A DNA stretch of 64,000 bases from assembly GCF_022348165.1 (NCBI RefSeq), contig NZ_JAKRFI010000008.1, positions 62,001-126,000 of the forward strand. Direction: 5' to 3'. This document shows, piece by piece, positions 55,779-64,000 of the stretch. This DNA comes from Halomonas sp. McH1-25. GTDB lineage: Bacteria; Pseudomonadota; Gammaproteobacteria; Pseudomonadales; Halomonadaceae. Under the pieces are notes generated by a model that had not been told where the DNA came from, ran no database searches, and saw nothing but the letters and a program-made list of their open reading frames with translations. The position numbers and the translations under genes were made by a program. Positions within the stretch are counted from its first letter, which is position 1; each line of letters opens with the position of its first letter.

Positions 55779-56549
55779 CTAGCGGGTAATGCCGCGGGTC
55801 GATTGCTTGAGTGAATCGATGAAGACCTCGACTTCCGGCATGCCGGCATAGCGCGACGTCAGGGTCTGCAATGCCTGATCCAGAGTCAGCCCCTGCCGGT
55901 AGACGACCTTGTATGCCTCGGAAAGCGCCTTGAGCGCCTCGCGAGAAAAGCCGCGGCGCTTCAGACCGACGAGATTCAGGCCATGTGCCTGGGCCGGATT
56001 GCCATTGACCATTAGGTAGGCGGGAATGTCCTTGGTCACGATCGAGCCGCCGCCGCACATGGCATGGGCGCCAACATGGCAGAACTGGTGCAAGGCCGAG
56101 AGCCCACCGAGAATAGCATGGTCTCCCAGGGTGACATGACCGCCCAGCGTGGCCTGATTGGCAAGGATGCAATCGTTCCCGATCACGCAGTCGTGGCCGA
56201 CATGGGCATAGGCCATGAACAGATTACGGCTGCCGATCGAGGTCACTCCGCGGTCCTGCACGGTACCTCGATGTAGCGTGACCCCTTCGCGAATGACATT
56301 GTCGTCGCCAACCTCGAGGCGCGTCGGCTCGCCGGCATACTTTTTGTCCTGGCAGTCCTCACCCACCGAGGCGAACTGGAAGATACGATTGCGCTCGCCC
56401 AGCCGCGTCGGGCCTTTGACCACCACATGCGGTCCCACCACGCTCCCGGCACCGATCTCGACATCCGGGCCGATCACGCTGAACGGGCCGACCTCGACGT
56501 CATCGGCCAAGCGGGCGGTAGAGTCGACGATGGCGGTAGGATGTATCAA
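55779..56549 (-). CDS. lpxA: UDP-N-acetylglucosamine acyltransferase
   Basis: A 256-residue left-handed beta-helix acyltransferase for the first step of lipid A synthesis. Hexapeptide repeats from residue 1 to about 180 ([20 protein letters not shown]), the catalytic-His region [15 protein letters not shown] and [18 protein letters not shown]-terminal helical domain follows. Overlaps fabZ by four bases. Acyl length specificity cannot be read here. Confidence 0.98.
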   Translation of the reverse strand: MIHPTAIVDSTARLADDVEVGPFSVIGPDVEIGAGSVVGPHVVVKGPTRLGERNRIFQFASVGEDCQDKKYAGEPTRLEVGDDNVIREGVTLHRGTVQDRGVTSIGSRNLFMAYAHVGHDCVIGNDCILANQATLGGHVTLGDHAILGGLSALHQFCHVGAHAMCGGGSIVTKDIPAYLMVNGNPAQAHGLNLVGLKRRGFSREALKALSEAYKVVYRQGLTLDQALQTLTSRYAGMPEVEVFIDSLKQSTRGITR

Positions 56550-56989
56550 GCGACCTTCCTCTCAGCACAGATGATCTCGGCCTCGCAGGCGAGTTCGTTA
56601 TCAACGGTGGCACGGCAGGCGAACTTCCAAATACCGCGCTTTTCGCGTACCACTTGCGCTTCCAGACGCAGCTGGTCACCGGGCATGACGGGACGCTTGA
56701 AGCGCACGTTATCGCTACCGACGAGGTAATAGACGTAACCGTCACGCGGTAACTTGTTGACCGTCTTGAATCCCAGAATACCGCAGGCCTGAGCCATGGC
56801 CTCAACGATCAGGACACCCGGCATGATGGGGTGATGCGGAAAGTGGCCATTGAAGAACGGCTCATTGATGCTGACGTTCTTGTAGGCGACGATGCGCTCC
56901 CCCAACGTGATCTCTACCACGCGATCCACGAGTAAAAATGGATAGCGGTGTGGCAGATACTCACGAATCTCGTTGATGTCCATTACCAT
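56546..56989 (-). CDS. fabZ: 3-hydroxyacyl-ACP dehydratase FabZ
   Basis: A 147-residue hot-dog-fold dehydratase in fatty acid elongation. The catalytic His lies in [19 protein letters not shown] and the glutamate in the following VEAMAQA. ATG 56989 ([20 protein letters not shown]) has GAGG eight bases upstream; ATG 56983 is two codons on. Placed between lpxD and lpxA, the order shared by E. coli and Pseudomonas; this ties lipid A and fatty acid supply. Confidence 0.98.
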   Translation of the reverse strand: MVMDINEIREYLPHRYPFLLVDRVVEITLGERIVAYKNVSINEPFFNGHFPHHPIMPGVLIVEAMAQACGILGFKTVNKLPRDGYVYYLVGSDNVRFKRPVMPGDQLRLEAQVVREKRGIWKFACRATVDNELACEAEIICAERKVA

Positions 56990-57012
56990 CGATGCAACCT
57001 CTGAAAGTGCGT

Positions 57013-57038
57013 AATGCCCACCGGACAGGGTGGGCATT
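57013..57038. other. Perfect 10-bp stem-loop between lpxD and fabZ
   Basis: AATGCCCACC (57013-57022) and GGTGGGCATT (57029-57038) pair exactly around a six-base loop, 23 bases ahead of the fabZ ATG in the 117-base gap. Neither strand has a proper T-tract after it. It could be an RNA processing site or expression filter inside the operon. Confidence 0.5.
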
Positions 57039-57106
57039 CTTGAGCGGATATCCGCTGATTGGCTTGGCGGTGGATTATAGCGTCACGCTACGGCGCTGAC
57101 AGCCGT

Positions 57107-58144
57107 TCACGCCCGATTGTCACGCTCAAGTCGCGCCAAACGCTTGGCAATATCGTCGAGCTGCTTGAAGCGTACGGCATTCTTGCGCCACAAGGCATTG
57201 TTCATGGCGCCGGTTCCCGACGAATATACGCCCGGCTCGGTGATGGAATTGGTCACCAGGCTCATGCCGGTGACCTGCACACCGTCACATATCGTCAGGT
57301 GACCGGCCAGCCCCACACCGCCGCCCAACATGCAGTGACGGCCCACCTTGGTCGACCCGGCAATCCCCACGCATCCGGCCAGCGCCGTGTGATCGCCAAT
57401 CTGCACGTTGTGCGCGATCTGCACCTGGCTGTCGATCTTGACGTCATTGCCGATCACGGTGTCGCCCAAGGCCCCGCGATCGATGCTCGAGCAACTGCCG
57501 ACCTCGACATCGTCGCCCAGAATCACACCGCCGAGCTGGGCGATCTTGTGCCAGCCGCTGCCGTCATGGGCGAACCCGAATCCGTCGGCGCCAATGACGC
57601 AGCCACTATGCAGAATGGCTCGTTCACCGATGACCACGCCATGATAGACAGTGACATTGGCATGCAACAGAGAGCCGGCGCCGATTACCGAGTCGCACCC
57701 AACGACACTGCCCGCACCGATGATGACGTCGTCGCCAATCGTTACGCCGGCCTCGATCACTGCCTGGGGCCCCACACTCACGTTGCGCCCCAGCGACACG
57801 CCTTCGGCGATCCACGCTGTGTCATGGATGCCAGCCTCGACTTGGGCATTGAAGGGGTCGAACAACCGTGACAGCTCGGCATAGCCCAGGTAAGGGTTAT
57901 CGAGTTCGAGCCGTGCCGTGGGGCAATCGGCGGCATGCGCCGGGTGGATGAGTACCGCCGCGGCCTGCGTCTCGGCGAGGTACTTGAGATAGGCCTTGTT
58001 GGCCAGAAAGCTTATGTCCTGTGGGCCGGCATCACTGAGTGTCGCCAGACCGCCCACGCGGCGTTCCCCGTCGCCGACGAGGGTAGCACCCAGCCGCTGG
58101 GCCAACTCGGCGAGGGTGCAGGTAAAGGGTGTCGTCTTTTTCAT
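57107..58144 (-). CDS. lpxD: UDP-3-O-(3-hydroxyacyl)glucosamine N-acyltransferase
   Basis: A 345-residue acyltransferase for the third step of lipid A synthesis. An N-terminal uridine-binding domain (about 1-100, with LAQRLGATLVGDGERRVGGL) is followed by a left-handed beta helix of hexapeptide repeats (about 105-300) and a C-terminal helix. The catalytic-His region is SGCVIGADGFGFAHDGSGW. The start at 58144 matches the family start. It lies 38 bases after skp. Confidence 0.98.
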   Translation of the reverse strand: MKKTTPFTCTLAELAQRLGATLVGDGERRVGGLATLSDAGPQDISFLANKAYLKYLAETQAAAVLIHPAHAADCPTARLELDNPYLGYAELSRLFDPFNAQVEAGIHDTAWIAEGVSLGRNVSVGPQAVIEAGVTIGDDVIIGAGSVVGCDSVIGAGSLLHANVTVYHGVVIGERAILHSGCVIGADGFGFAHDGSGWHKIAQLGGVILGDDVEVGSCSSIDRGALGDTVIGNDVKIDSQVQIAHNVQIGDHTALAGCVGIAGSTKVGRHCMLGGGVGLAGHLTICDGVQVTGMSLVTNSITEPGVYSSGTGAMNNALWRKNAVRFKQLDDIAKRLARLERDNRA

Positions 58145-58182
58145 AGCATTGGCGAGCGGACGTCCGGAGACGCGCCGAACGA

Positions 58183-58677
58183 TCACTTATCGTTGAGTAT
58201 ATCGGTGACTTCCTGGGTCAGGTCGAGTCCATCGGCCATGTGCACCACCGAATCTCGATCGACCAGCAACTGTACGTCATGTTTGGCGACGACCTGCTCG
58301 ATGGCACGATCCAGTTGCGGCTTGGCGGATTGCAGGAATTTCTGCTCCGCCTGCTGCTGAGCCTGCTGGATCTGAGCGCGCAATTGCTGGAACTCGGCGC
58401 CTTTGCGGCGCAGTTCCTGAGCTACACTGTCACGCTCGGACTCGGACATGATGTCACCGTCCTGCTGCAGCCGTTGCTGCAGCTGTTGCAGCTCCTGGCC
58501 CAGGCTCTCGGCACGTTGACGCTGGCCGCTGGTCTGGTTGCTCAGTTCGTTCATGGAGCGCTGCGCCGCCTCGGAACTCATCAGCGCCTCGCGCCAGTCG
58601 AGCACCGCCACTTCCGCGGCATGAGCAGGTATGGAAAGCATACCCAGCAGGCATAGGGCCCCTGTCATCTTGCGCAT
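58183..58677 (-). CDS. skp: Periplasmic chaperone Skp (OmpH)
   Basis: A 164-residue exported chaperone for outer-membrane proteins. Signal peptide MRKMTGALCLLGMLSIPAHA, then the VAVLDWREALMSSEAAQ head, and a long coiled-coil (QRQRAESLGQELQQLQQRLQ) that forms one tentacle of the trimer. The start at 58677 is the signal peptide Met; a longer frame is rejected. It follows bamA by 34 bases, as in E. coli. Confidence 0.95.
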   Translation of the reverse strand: MRKMTGALCLLGMLSIPAHAAEVAVLDWREALMSSEAAQRSMNELSNQTSGQRQRAESLGQELQQLQQRLQQDGDIMSESERDSVAQELRRKGAEFQQLRAQIQQAQQQAEQKFLQSAKPQLDRAIEQVVAKHDVQLLVDRDSVVHMADGLDLTQEVTDILNDK

Positions 58678-58711
58678 GAAATGCTCCTTGTCACGTTTCC
58701 CGGCGTCGACA

Positions 58712-61045
58712 TCAGAATGTCTGGCCAAGGGAGAACTGGAAGGTCTGGGTATCATCGCCTTCCTGCTCGTTGAGCGGCTTGGCCACACTGAATGTCAACG
58801 GCCCCACAGGGGTCAGCCAGGACAGCCCAAGGCCCACGCTGTAACGAAGCTCACCGAGATCGACACCGCTCTCGCAATTCGACTCGTAACCGTCAGGAAC
58901 GGCGTAGCAATCGGTGAGGTAGGTATTGCCGGCATCCATGAAGATGGACGTCTGCAGGGAACGACGATCCTCGACCCAGGGGAAGGGATAGATCAGCTCG
59001 ACCGAGCCTTCGACCAGCACATTGCCGCCCAAGGTATCGTCATCACCGTCGTTACGCTCGGTGGTGGCAGGCCCCAGCGTGTTGCCGGAGAAGCCACGCA
59101 CCGACCCCAGGCCACCGGAATAGAAGTTCTCGTAGAACGGATATGGATCGTTGCCGATGGTGTCGGCATAGCCCAGCGCCGTGCTGAACTTGAGCGACCA
59201 GTCCGGCCTGAACTCAAAAAGTTTCCTGCCGTTGTAGCGCAGCTTGTAGTACTCGGCATCGGAGCCGGGCACGGCGGTTTCCAGCGCCACGCGCTGATAG
59301 CTGCCATCGGTCGGCATGATGCCGCGATTGAGATTGTTGCGCGTCCAGCTGGCGGTGAGCTTGTAGCTCATCGCATCGTTGCCCTGATCGTCGACGTACT
59401 CGACGATCTCGGCCGGCGTATCGTTATAGGTCTCGATGGAGAGGTCTTCGAGGCCGACCCCGAAATTCAGACGGCTCAGGTCGTTGATCGGGTAACCGAA
59501 ATCGATACTGCCACCGTACGAATCGGTGGAGTATGTCGAGATGTCGGAGTCCTCGTAGTCGGTTTCGCGATAGAACAGGTTATAGCCACGCGAAATGCCG
59601 TCGAGCGTCCAGTAAGGGTCGGTATAGCCGAAGTTCAGGTTGGTATAGGTATCGCTGCGCTGGGCGCCGACATTGACCCGGTTGCCCGTGCCCAGGAAGT
59701 TCTTCTGTGACAGTGACGCACCGTAGATGACGCCGGCGGACTGAGAATAACCGACACTGGCCGAGATCGAACCGGACGGTTGCTCCTCGACGTTGTAGGT
59801 GACGTCCACCTGATCCGGCTCGCCGGCTACGGGACGGGTCTCGACATCGACCTGGCGGAAGAAGCCCAGGCGCTCGAGACGCTGCTTGGACTGGCTGATC
59901 TTGTCGGTAGATGCCGGCGCGCCTTCCATCTGAATCATCTCGCGGCGCAACACTTCGTCCTGGGTGGTGGTGTTGCCCTCGAAGTTGATCCGGCGCACAT
60001 AGGCACGCCGACCGGGATCGACCCGGAAGATGACATCGACCGTATCGCCCCCTTCGGCGACCTCCGGCACACTCTCGACGTTGGCGAAGGCGAAGCCCTC
60101 GGCGCCCAGTGCCTGACGCAGCGCTTCGGCGGATTCGGTCAGCGCGCTGCGCGAGTAGATATCGCCGGACTCGGCCGTGACCAGCGAACGGGCCTGGCTC
60201 TCGGGCAGGGTCAAGTCGCCCGCGAAGCGAATGTCGTCGATACGATAGCGGCGTCCCTCGTCGACGTTGATCGTGACGTAGATCTTGGACTTGTCGGGAC
60301 TGATGGCGACCTGAGTCGAGGTAATCGCGAAATTCACGTAGCCGCGATCGAGATAGTACGAGCGCAGTGTCTCGAGGTCCCCGGCCAGCTTCTCCCGCGA
60401 GTATTCGTCGTCCGAGAACCAGCCGAAGAACCAACCCGGCCGATCCTCGAGCTGAATGAGGTCACGCAGCGTCTCGTCATCGAAGGCCTCGTTGCCGACG
60501 ACGTTGATCTGGCGGATCTTGGCCACGGCGCCTTCGTTGACGTCGATGTTGACCTGGACGCGGTTGCGGTCGACCGGCTCCACCGACGTATCGATACTGG
60601 CACTGTATCGCCCTTGGGAATGGTAGAGCTGTTCGAGCTGACGCTCCACTTCCTCGAGCGAAGCACGCTGCAACACCTGCCCCTCGGCCAGGCCGGTCTC
60701 GGCCATCCCCTTGAGCAGATCCTCTTCGGCGACCTGCGAATTGCCTTCGATCTCGATGCGGGAAATGGACGGACGCTCGACCACGTGAATCACCAGAACG
60801 TCACCGTCCCGGGCCAGACGGACGTCTTCGAACAACCCCGTGGCGAAGAGCTGCTTGGCGGCTTGCGCCAGCTCGCGATCGTCTACACTTTCGTTAGCGC
60901 TCACCGGGAAGGCGTTGAATACTGATGCGGCCGAAACGCGCTGAAGGCCTTCTACGCGAATATCGGACACCGTGAAGTTGGCCGCCATGGCCGCCTGGGT
61001 GCTGGTTGCCAGCATTACCGCCAATCCGAGGGTCTTGAGTTTCAT
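58712..61045 (-). CDS. bamA: Outer-membrane protein assembly factor BamA
   Basis: A 777-residue Omp85 protein that folds and inserts beta-barrel proteins. Signal peptide MKLKTLGLAVMLATSTQAAM, five POTRA domains (about 22-420; FTVSDIRVEGLQRVSAASVF opens the first), and a 16-strand barrel ending in the C-terminal signature FQFSLGQTF. The VRGF motif is in GGLGSVRGFSGNTLGP. The barrel is acidic, as expected in a halophile. 173 bases separate it from rseP, where no clear promoter or terminator is seen. Confidence 0.98.
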   Translation of the reverse strand: MKLKTLGLAVMLATSTQAAMAANFTVSDIRVEGLQRVSAASVFNAFPVSANESVDDRELAQAAKQLFATGLFEDVRLARDGDVLVIHVVERPSISRIEIEGNSQVAEEDLLKGMAETGLAEGQVLQRASLEEVERQLEQLYHSQGRYSASIDTSVEPVDRNRVQVNIDVNEGAVAKIRQINVVGNEAFDDETLRDLIQLEDRPGWFFGWFSDDEYSREKLAGDLETLRSYYLDRGYVNFAITSTQVAISPDKSKIYVTINVDEGRRYRIDDIRFAGDLTLPESQARSLVTAESGDIYSRSALTESAEALRQALGAEGFAFANVESVPEVAEGGDTVDVIFRVDPGRRAYVRRINFEGNTTTQDEVLRREMIQMEGAPASTDKISQSKQRLERLGFFRQVDVETRPVAGEPDQVDVTYNVEEQPSGSISASVGYSQSAGVIYGASLSQKNFLGTGNRVNVGAQRSDTYTNLNFGYTDPYWTLDGISRGYNLFYRETDYEDSDISTYSTDSYGGSIDFGYPINDLSRLNFGVGLEDLSIETYNDTPAEIVEYVDDQGNDAMSYKLTASWTRNNLNRGIMPTDGSYQRVALETAVPGSDAEYYKLRYNGRKLFEFRPDWSLKFSTALGYADTIGNDPYPFYENFYSGGLGSVRGFSGNTLGPATTERNDGDDDTLGGNVLVEGSVELIYPFPWVEDRRSLQTSIFMDAGNTYLTDCYAVPDGYESNCESGVDLGELRYSVGLGLSWLTPVGPLTFSVAKPLNEQEGDDTQTFQFSLGQTF

Positions 61046-61218
61046 GCAGTCGCTTCGCCCGATCTGTTCTGCTCGCTCGCCGAACAGGCACCTTATACAT
61101 TTCCCGGGGTAACTGACAAGGCCAAGCGTGATACTGCCGGCATGCCGCCCCAGACCGAGAGACGCCCAGGGCGCCCAAAAAATTCAATGCAACATCAAAT
61201 CGTTACAGTCGTAACGTG

Positions 61219-62571
61219 TCACAGTCGCATCAAGTCGAAGTACAACGCCATCACCATCAGCGTCCCGACCAACGCCAGACCAATCCGCAGTCCCACCGCC
61301 TGGACCGTCTCGGATACGGGACGACCCCGCACCGCCTCGATGAGGTAATAGGCCAGATGCCCCCCATCGAGTACCGGAATCGGCAGCAGGTTGAGCACAC
61401 CGAGGCTGATCGACAAGTACGCCATGAAGCTGATGAAACTTTCCATACCGCTACGTGCGGTATCGCCGGCAACCCGTGCAATGGTGATCGGCCCCGACAG
61501 GTTGGAGGGCGCAATCAGCCCGACCAGCATCTTGCGAATCGAGTCGAGAGTCAGCACGGTCATCTCGGCGGTACGCGATACCGATTGCCCGACCGCGGCC
61601 AGAGGGCCATAGCGAATCTCGCGCCGATACTCTTCGGGCCAACTGACCGGTTCGACACCGGCACCGATGTAACCGACCGTCTCGCCCTCCACCTCACGGC
61701 TGCCTGGTGTCAACGCCAGGTCCTGCAGCTCGCCGTCACGCTCCACGCGTAGCGCCAAGGTTTCGCCGGGACGTTGGCGTACCCGTTCGACGAAGTCCAG
61801 CCAGTCCTCGACCGGCGCTCCCTCGATAGCCACGATGCGATCTCCCGCCTCGAGGCCGGCCTGGGCCGCCGCCTCGCCCTCGAGGACCTGGCCGAGCACG
61901 GCCGGCATCTCGGGACGCCATGGCGTAACGCCCAGTGTCTGCAGAGGCTGAGGGGGGTCTTGTTGCGCCAGCCAGTTGTCCACGCTGACACGATGTACCT
62001 GGGCCTCGGTGCTTTGCGCTCCACGCACACTGACGTCCAGAGTGCCGCTGAGCCCGATCCGCGAGATCAACTCCAGATTGACGTCTTCCCAGGAGCGGGT
62101 CCGGTCGCCCTGAATGGCAACGACTTCCTGCCCTGTCGTCAGACCGGCCTGCGCTGCGGGCGAGCCCGGCGCCACATCGCCGATGACCGGCACTACCGTC
62201 GACGTTCCGGCAACGAAAAGCAGCCAGTAGGCAATCAAAGCCAGCAGAAAATTGGCCAGCGGGCCGGCAATGACAATGGCAATGCGTGCCCACACGCTCT
62301 TGCGATTGAACGCCCGATGCTGCTCTTCGGGGGCGACCGGGCCTTCTCGCTCGTCGAGCATCTTGACGTATCCGCCCAAGGGAATCGCCGCCACGGCGAA
62401 TTCGGTACCGTGACGGTCGAAGCGCGACCACAACGGCTTGCCGAAGCCGACCGAGAAACGCAGCACCTTGACGCCGCAGCGCCGCGCAACCCAGAAGTGC
62501 CCGAACTCATGAAACGTGATCAGCAGGCCAAGAACGACGATGACCGCTAAAATATTCTGTATCGCACCCAT
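61219..62571 (-). CDS. rseP: RIP metalloprotease RseP
   Basis: A 450-residue inner-membrane zinc protease that makes the second cut of the anti-sigma factor RseA in the sigma-E stress response. The active site HEFGHFWVARRCGVKVLRF lies at residues 21-25, two PDZ domains follow (about 115-290), and the second catalytic segment is LNLLPIPVLDGGHLAYYL. The length equals that of E. coli RseP. It lies 17 bases after dxr. Confidence 0.98.
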   Translation of the reverse strand: MGAIQNILAVIVVLGLLITFHEFGHFWVARRCGVKVLRFSVGFGKPLWSRFDRHGTEFAVAAIPLGGYVKMLDEREGPVAPEEQHRAFNRKSVWARIAIVIAGPLANFLLALIAYWLLFVAGTSTVVPVIGDVAPGSPAAQAGLTTGQEVVAIQGDRTRSWEDVNLELISRIGLSGTLDVSVRGAQSTEAQVHRVSVDNWLAQQDPPQPLQTLGVTPWRPEMPAVLGQVLEGEAAAQAGLEAGDRIVAIEGAPVEDWLDFVERVRQRPGETLALRVERDGELQDLALTPGSREVEGETVGYIGAGVEPVSWPEEYRREIRYGPLAAVGQSVSRTAEMTVLTLDSIRKMLVGLIAPSNLSGPITIARVAGDTARSGMESFISFMAYLSISLGVLNLLPIPVLDGGHLAYYLIEAVRGRPVSETVQAVGLRIGLALVGTLMVMALYFDLMRL

Positions 62572-62588
62572 AGCGCTATCCTCCCGGC

Positions 62589-63788
62589 TTAGCGTGCCAG
62601 ATGCCGCTCGGCAACGCGGCGGGCGCGTGCGTCCTCGGCAAGAATGACGTCCAGTTCATCGGCGGCCTTGACGTCGCAGGCGTCCAGTACGGACTCGATG
62701 ATTCCGGGAATTCGGGTGAAACCCACCCTACCGGTGAGAAAAGCCTCCACCGCTACCTCATTGGCTGCATTCATCAGCGCCGGGGCCGTGCCTCCTGCCG
62801 CCATTGCCTCGCGAGCCAGGCGCAGACAGGGAAATGCCGCCTCGTCGGGGGCCTCGAAATCGAGCCTGGCCACACTGAACAGGTCGAGGTGCTCGACACC
62901 AGCGGCAATCCGCTCGGGCCAGGCCAGACCATAGGCAATCGGCGTGCGCATGTCGGGGTTACCCAGTTGAGCGATCACCGAACCGTCGCTGTAGGCTGCC
63001 ATCGAGTGGATCACGCTCTGTGGATGCACGACGACCTGAATCTGTTCGGGGCGCGCATCGAACAGCCAGCACGCCTCGATCAGCTCCAGCCCCTTGTTCA
63101 TCAAGGTTGCACTATCCACCGATATCTTGCGCCCCATTGCCCAGTTGGGATGGGCGCAGGCCTGTTCAGGCGTCACCGCAACCAGTCGCGTAGCGTCCCA
63201 GCCTCGAAAGGGTCCGCCGGAGGCGGTCAACAGCAGTTGGGTCACGCCGATTTCAGCGAGACGCCCACGATGTCCGGGGGGTAGACACTGGTAGATGGCA
63301 TTATGTTCAGAATCGATGGGCAACAATATCGCTTCATGGCGCGCCACCTCCTCCATGAACAGTGCCCCGGACATGACCAGCGCCTCCTTGTTGGCCAACA
63401 GCACGCGCTTGCCTGCACGCACCGCCGCCAATGTCGGCAGCAGGCCGGCGGCACCGACGATGGCCGCCATGACCACATCGACCTCGTTCGCCCCGGCAAC
63501 CTCCTGTAGTGCCATCTCGCCGGCTCGCACTTCGGTGGACACACCGGCACGGCCCAACTCGTCGCGCAGCCAGGCTGCATCGTGCTCATGCGCCAGCACG
63601 GCGACCGCCGGACGATGGACCAGGCACTGATCGCGCAGCGCTTCGCGACGGGTACAAGCCGTCAAGGCATGTATCCGGTAGCGCTCGGGATGCCGGGCCA
63701 GGACATCCAGGGTGCTGGCCCCGATCGAGCCGGTGGCTCCCAAGACCGTGACCGACTGACGGTCGTACGACGTGGCGATATCGAGCAT
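62589..63788 (-). CDS. dxr: 1-deoxy-D-xylulose-5-phosphate reductoisomerase
   Basis: A 399-residue NADPH enzyme forming MEP, the second step of non-mevalonate isoprenoid synthesis. NADPH motif [36 protein letters not shown]; metal-site [14 protein letters not shown]; and [18 protein letters not shown] 63788 gives [17 protein letters not shown]. Ten bases separate it from the cdsA stop, so cdsA-dxr-rseP are cotranscribed. Confidence 0.97.
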   Translation of the reverse strand: MLDIATSYDRQSVTVLGATGSIGASTLDVLARHPERYRIHALTACTRREALRDQCLVHRPAVAVLAHEHDAAWLRDELGRAGVSTEVRAGEMALQEVAGANEVDVVMAAIVGAAGLLPTLAAVRAGKRVLLANKEALVMSGALFMEEVARHEAILLPIDSEHNAIYQCLPPGHRGRLAEIGVTQLLLTASGGPFRGWDATRLVAVTPEQACAHPNWAMGRKISVDSATLMNKGLELIEACWLFDARPEQIQVVVHPQSVIHSMAAYSDGSVIAQLGNPDMRTPIAYGLAWPERIAAGVEHLDLFSVARLDFEAPDEAAFPCLRLAREAMAAGGTAPALMNAANEVAVEAFLTGRVGFTRIPGIIESVLDACDVKAADELDVILAEDARARRVAERHLAR

Positions 63789-63798
63789 CAAATGTTCC

Positions 63799-64000
63799 TC
63801 AGCCCCATAACCTGAACAGGGCAAACAGCGGAATGGCGGCTGTCAGGCTATCGATGCGATCGAGTATCCCGCCATGCCCGGGCAGCAGGCGGCCGGAATC
63901 CTTGATGCCGCGTAGACGCTTGAGCATGCTTTCCAGTAAATCGCCAAGTACCGACATCAGCGCCACGACCAATGTGGCAACGACAAGCCAAACGCCTTGC
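63799..64000 (-). CDS. cdsA: Phosphatidate cytidylyltransferase CdsA (C-terminal part, cut by window edge)
   Basis: Only the last 66 or so codons are in the window; the start lies beyond 64000. The signature S-x-x-K-R-x(4)-K-D is visible ([20 protein letters not shown] followed by ILDRID), and the tail ends FALFRLWG. The enzyme makes CDP-diacylglycerol from phosphatidate and CTP in the inner membrane. It heads the run dxr-rseP-bamA on the minus strand, as in E. coli and Pseudomonas. Confidence 0.95.
   Translation of the reverse strand, partial: QGVWLVVATLVVALMSVLGDLLESMLKRLRGIKDSGRLLPGHGGILDRIDSLTAAIPLFALFRLWG

Noticed and set aside
57059-57871. A 270-residue plus-strand frame opposite lpxD
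   Set aside because: Antisense shadow of hexapeptide repeats; periodicity in lpxD gives a long open frame on the other strand.
58631-59710. A 359-residue plus-strand frame opposite skp and bamA
   Set aside because: Shadow of two genes with certain identity; no start signal.

Overview
The window reads as chromosomal DNA of a high-GC gammaproteobacterium, most likely a moderately halophilic member of the Halomonadaceae (Oceanospirillales). This is an inference from the gene order, which closely follows Pseudomonas in several blocks, from the acidic exported proteins, and from the GC-rich codon use. I see no insertion sequence, prophage, CRISPR array, tRNA or rRNA. Almost every base is in recognisable genes with short gaps, and many neighbours overlap by 1-4 bases.

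Layout. 1-6.8 kb: tail of a cation antiporter, an unrecognised four-helix membrane protein, a chemotaxis receptor with a CheR-docking tail and a sigma-28-like promoter, an exported PRC-barrel protein, malic enzyme and ribosomal protein L31. 6.9-19.3 kb: housekeeping run priA, argS, SPOR-domain protein, hslVU, DUF971 protein, ubiE-ubiJ-ubiB, hisE, tatABC. As I recall Pseudomonas aeruginosa, the same order there also has a pha cluster before ubiE and hisI before hisE; both are absent here. 19.3-23.5 kb: elbB, hemB, ppk1.

23.6-39 kb is the most interesting part. A Tat-exported PhoX-type alkaline phosphatase is transcribed away from a tightly coupled operon. That operon begins with a SoxB/5'-nucleotidase-like Tat lipoprotein that has lost every metal ligand I can align, and continues with a complete type II secretion set gspC to gspN, lacking only the prepilin peptidase. 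A PHO-box-like array of 11-base repeats lies between the two. The simplest reading is a phosphate-starvation secretion system comparable in logic to the Hxc system of P. aeruginosa, with tatABC in the same window supplying the first export step.

39.2-41 kb: a DAHP synthase gene (first step of aromatic amino acid synthesis) preceded by two consecutive short reading frames. The first is rich in Trp, Tyr and Phe and is followed by a strong intrinsic terminator; the second is rich in Tyr and has a strong ribosome binding site. This looks like tandem leader-peptide control. A 42-residue membrane protein lies just upstream.

41-48 kb: folM, fre, ubiD, a palindrome-rich intergenic element, rho with a long leader, a thioredoxin with a WCPPC active site, and ppx. 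48-64 kb: tilS, accA, dnaE, rnhB, lpxB, lpxA, fabZ, lpxD, skp, bamA, rseP, dxr and the end of cdsA, the conserved envelope-biogenesis cluster, all on the minus strand.
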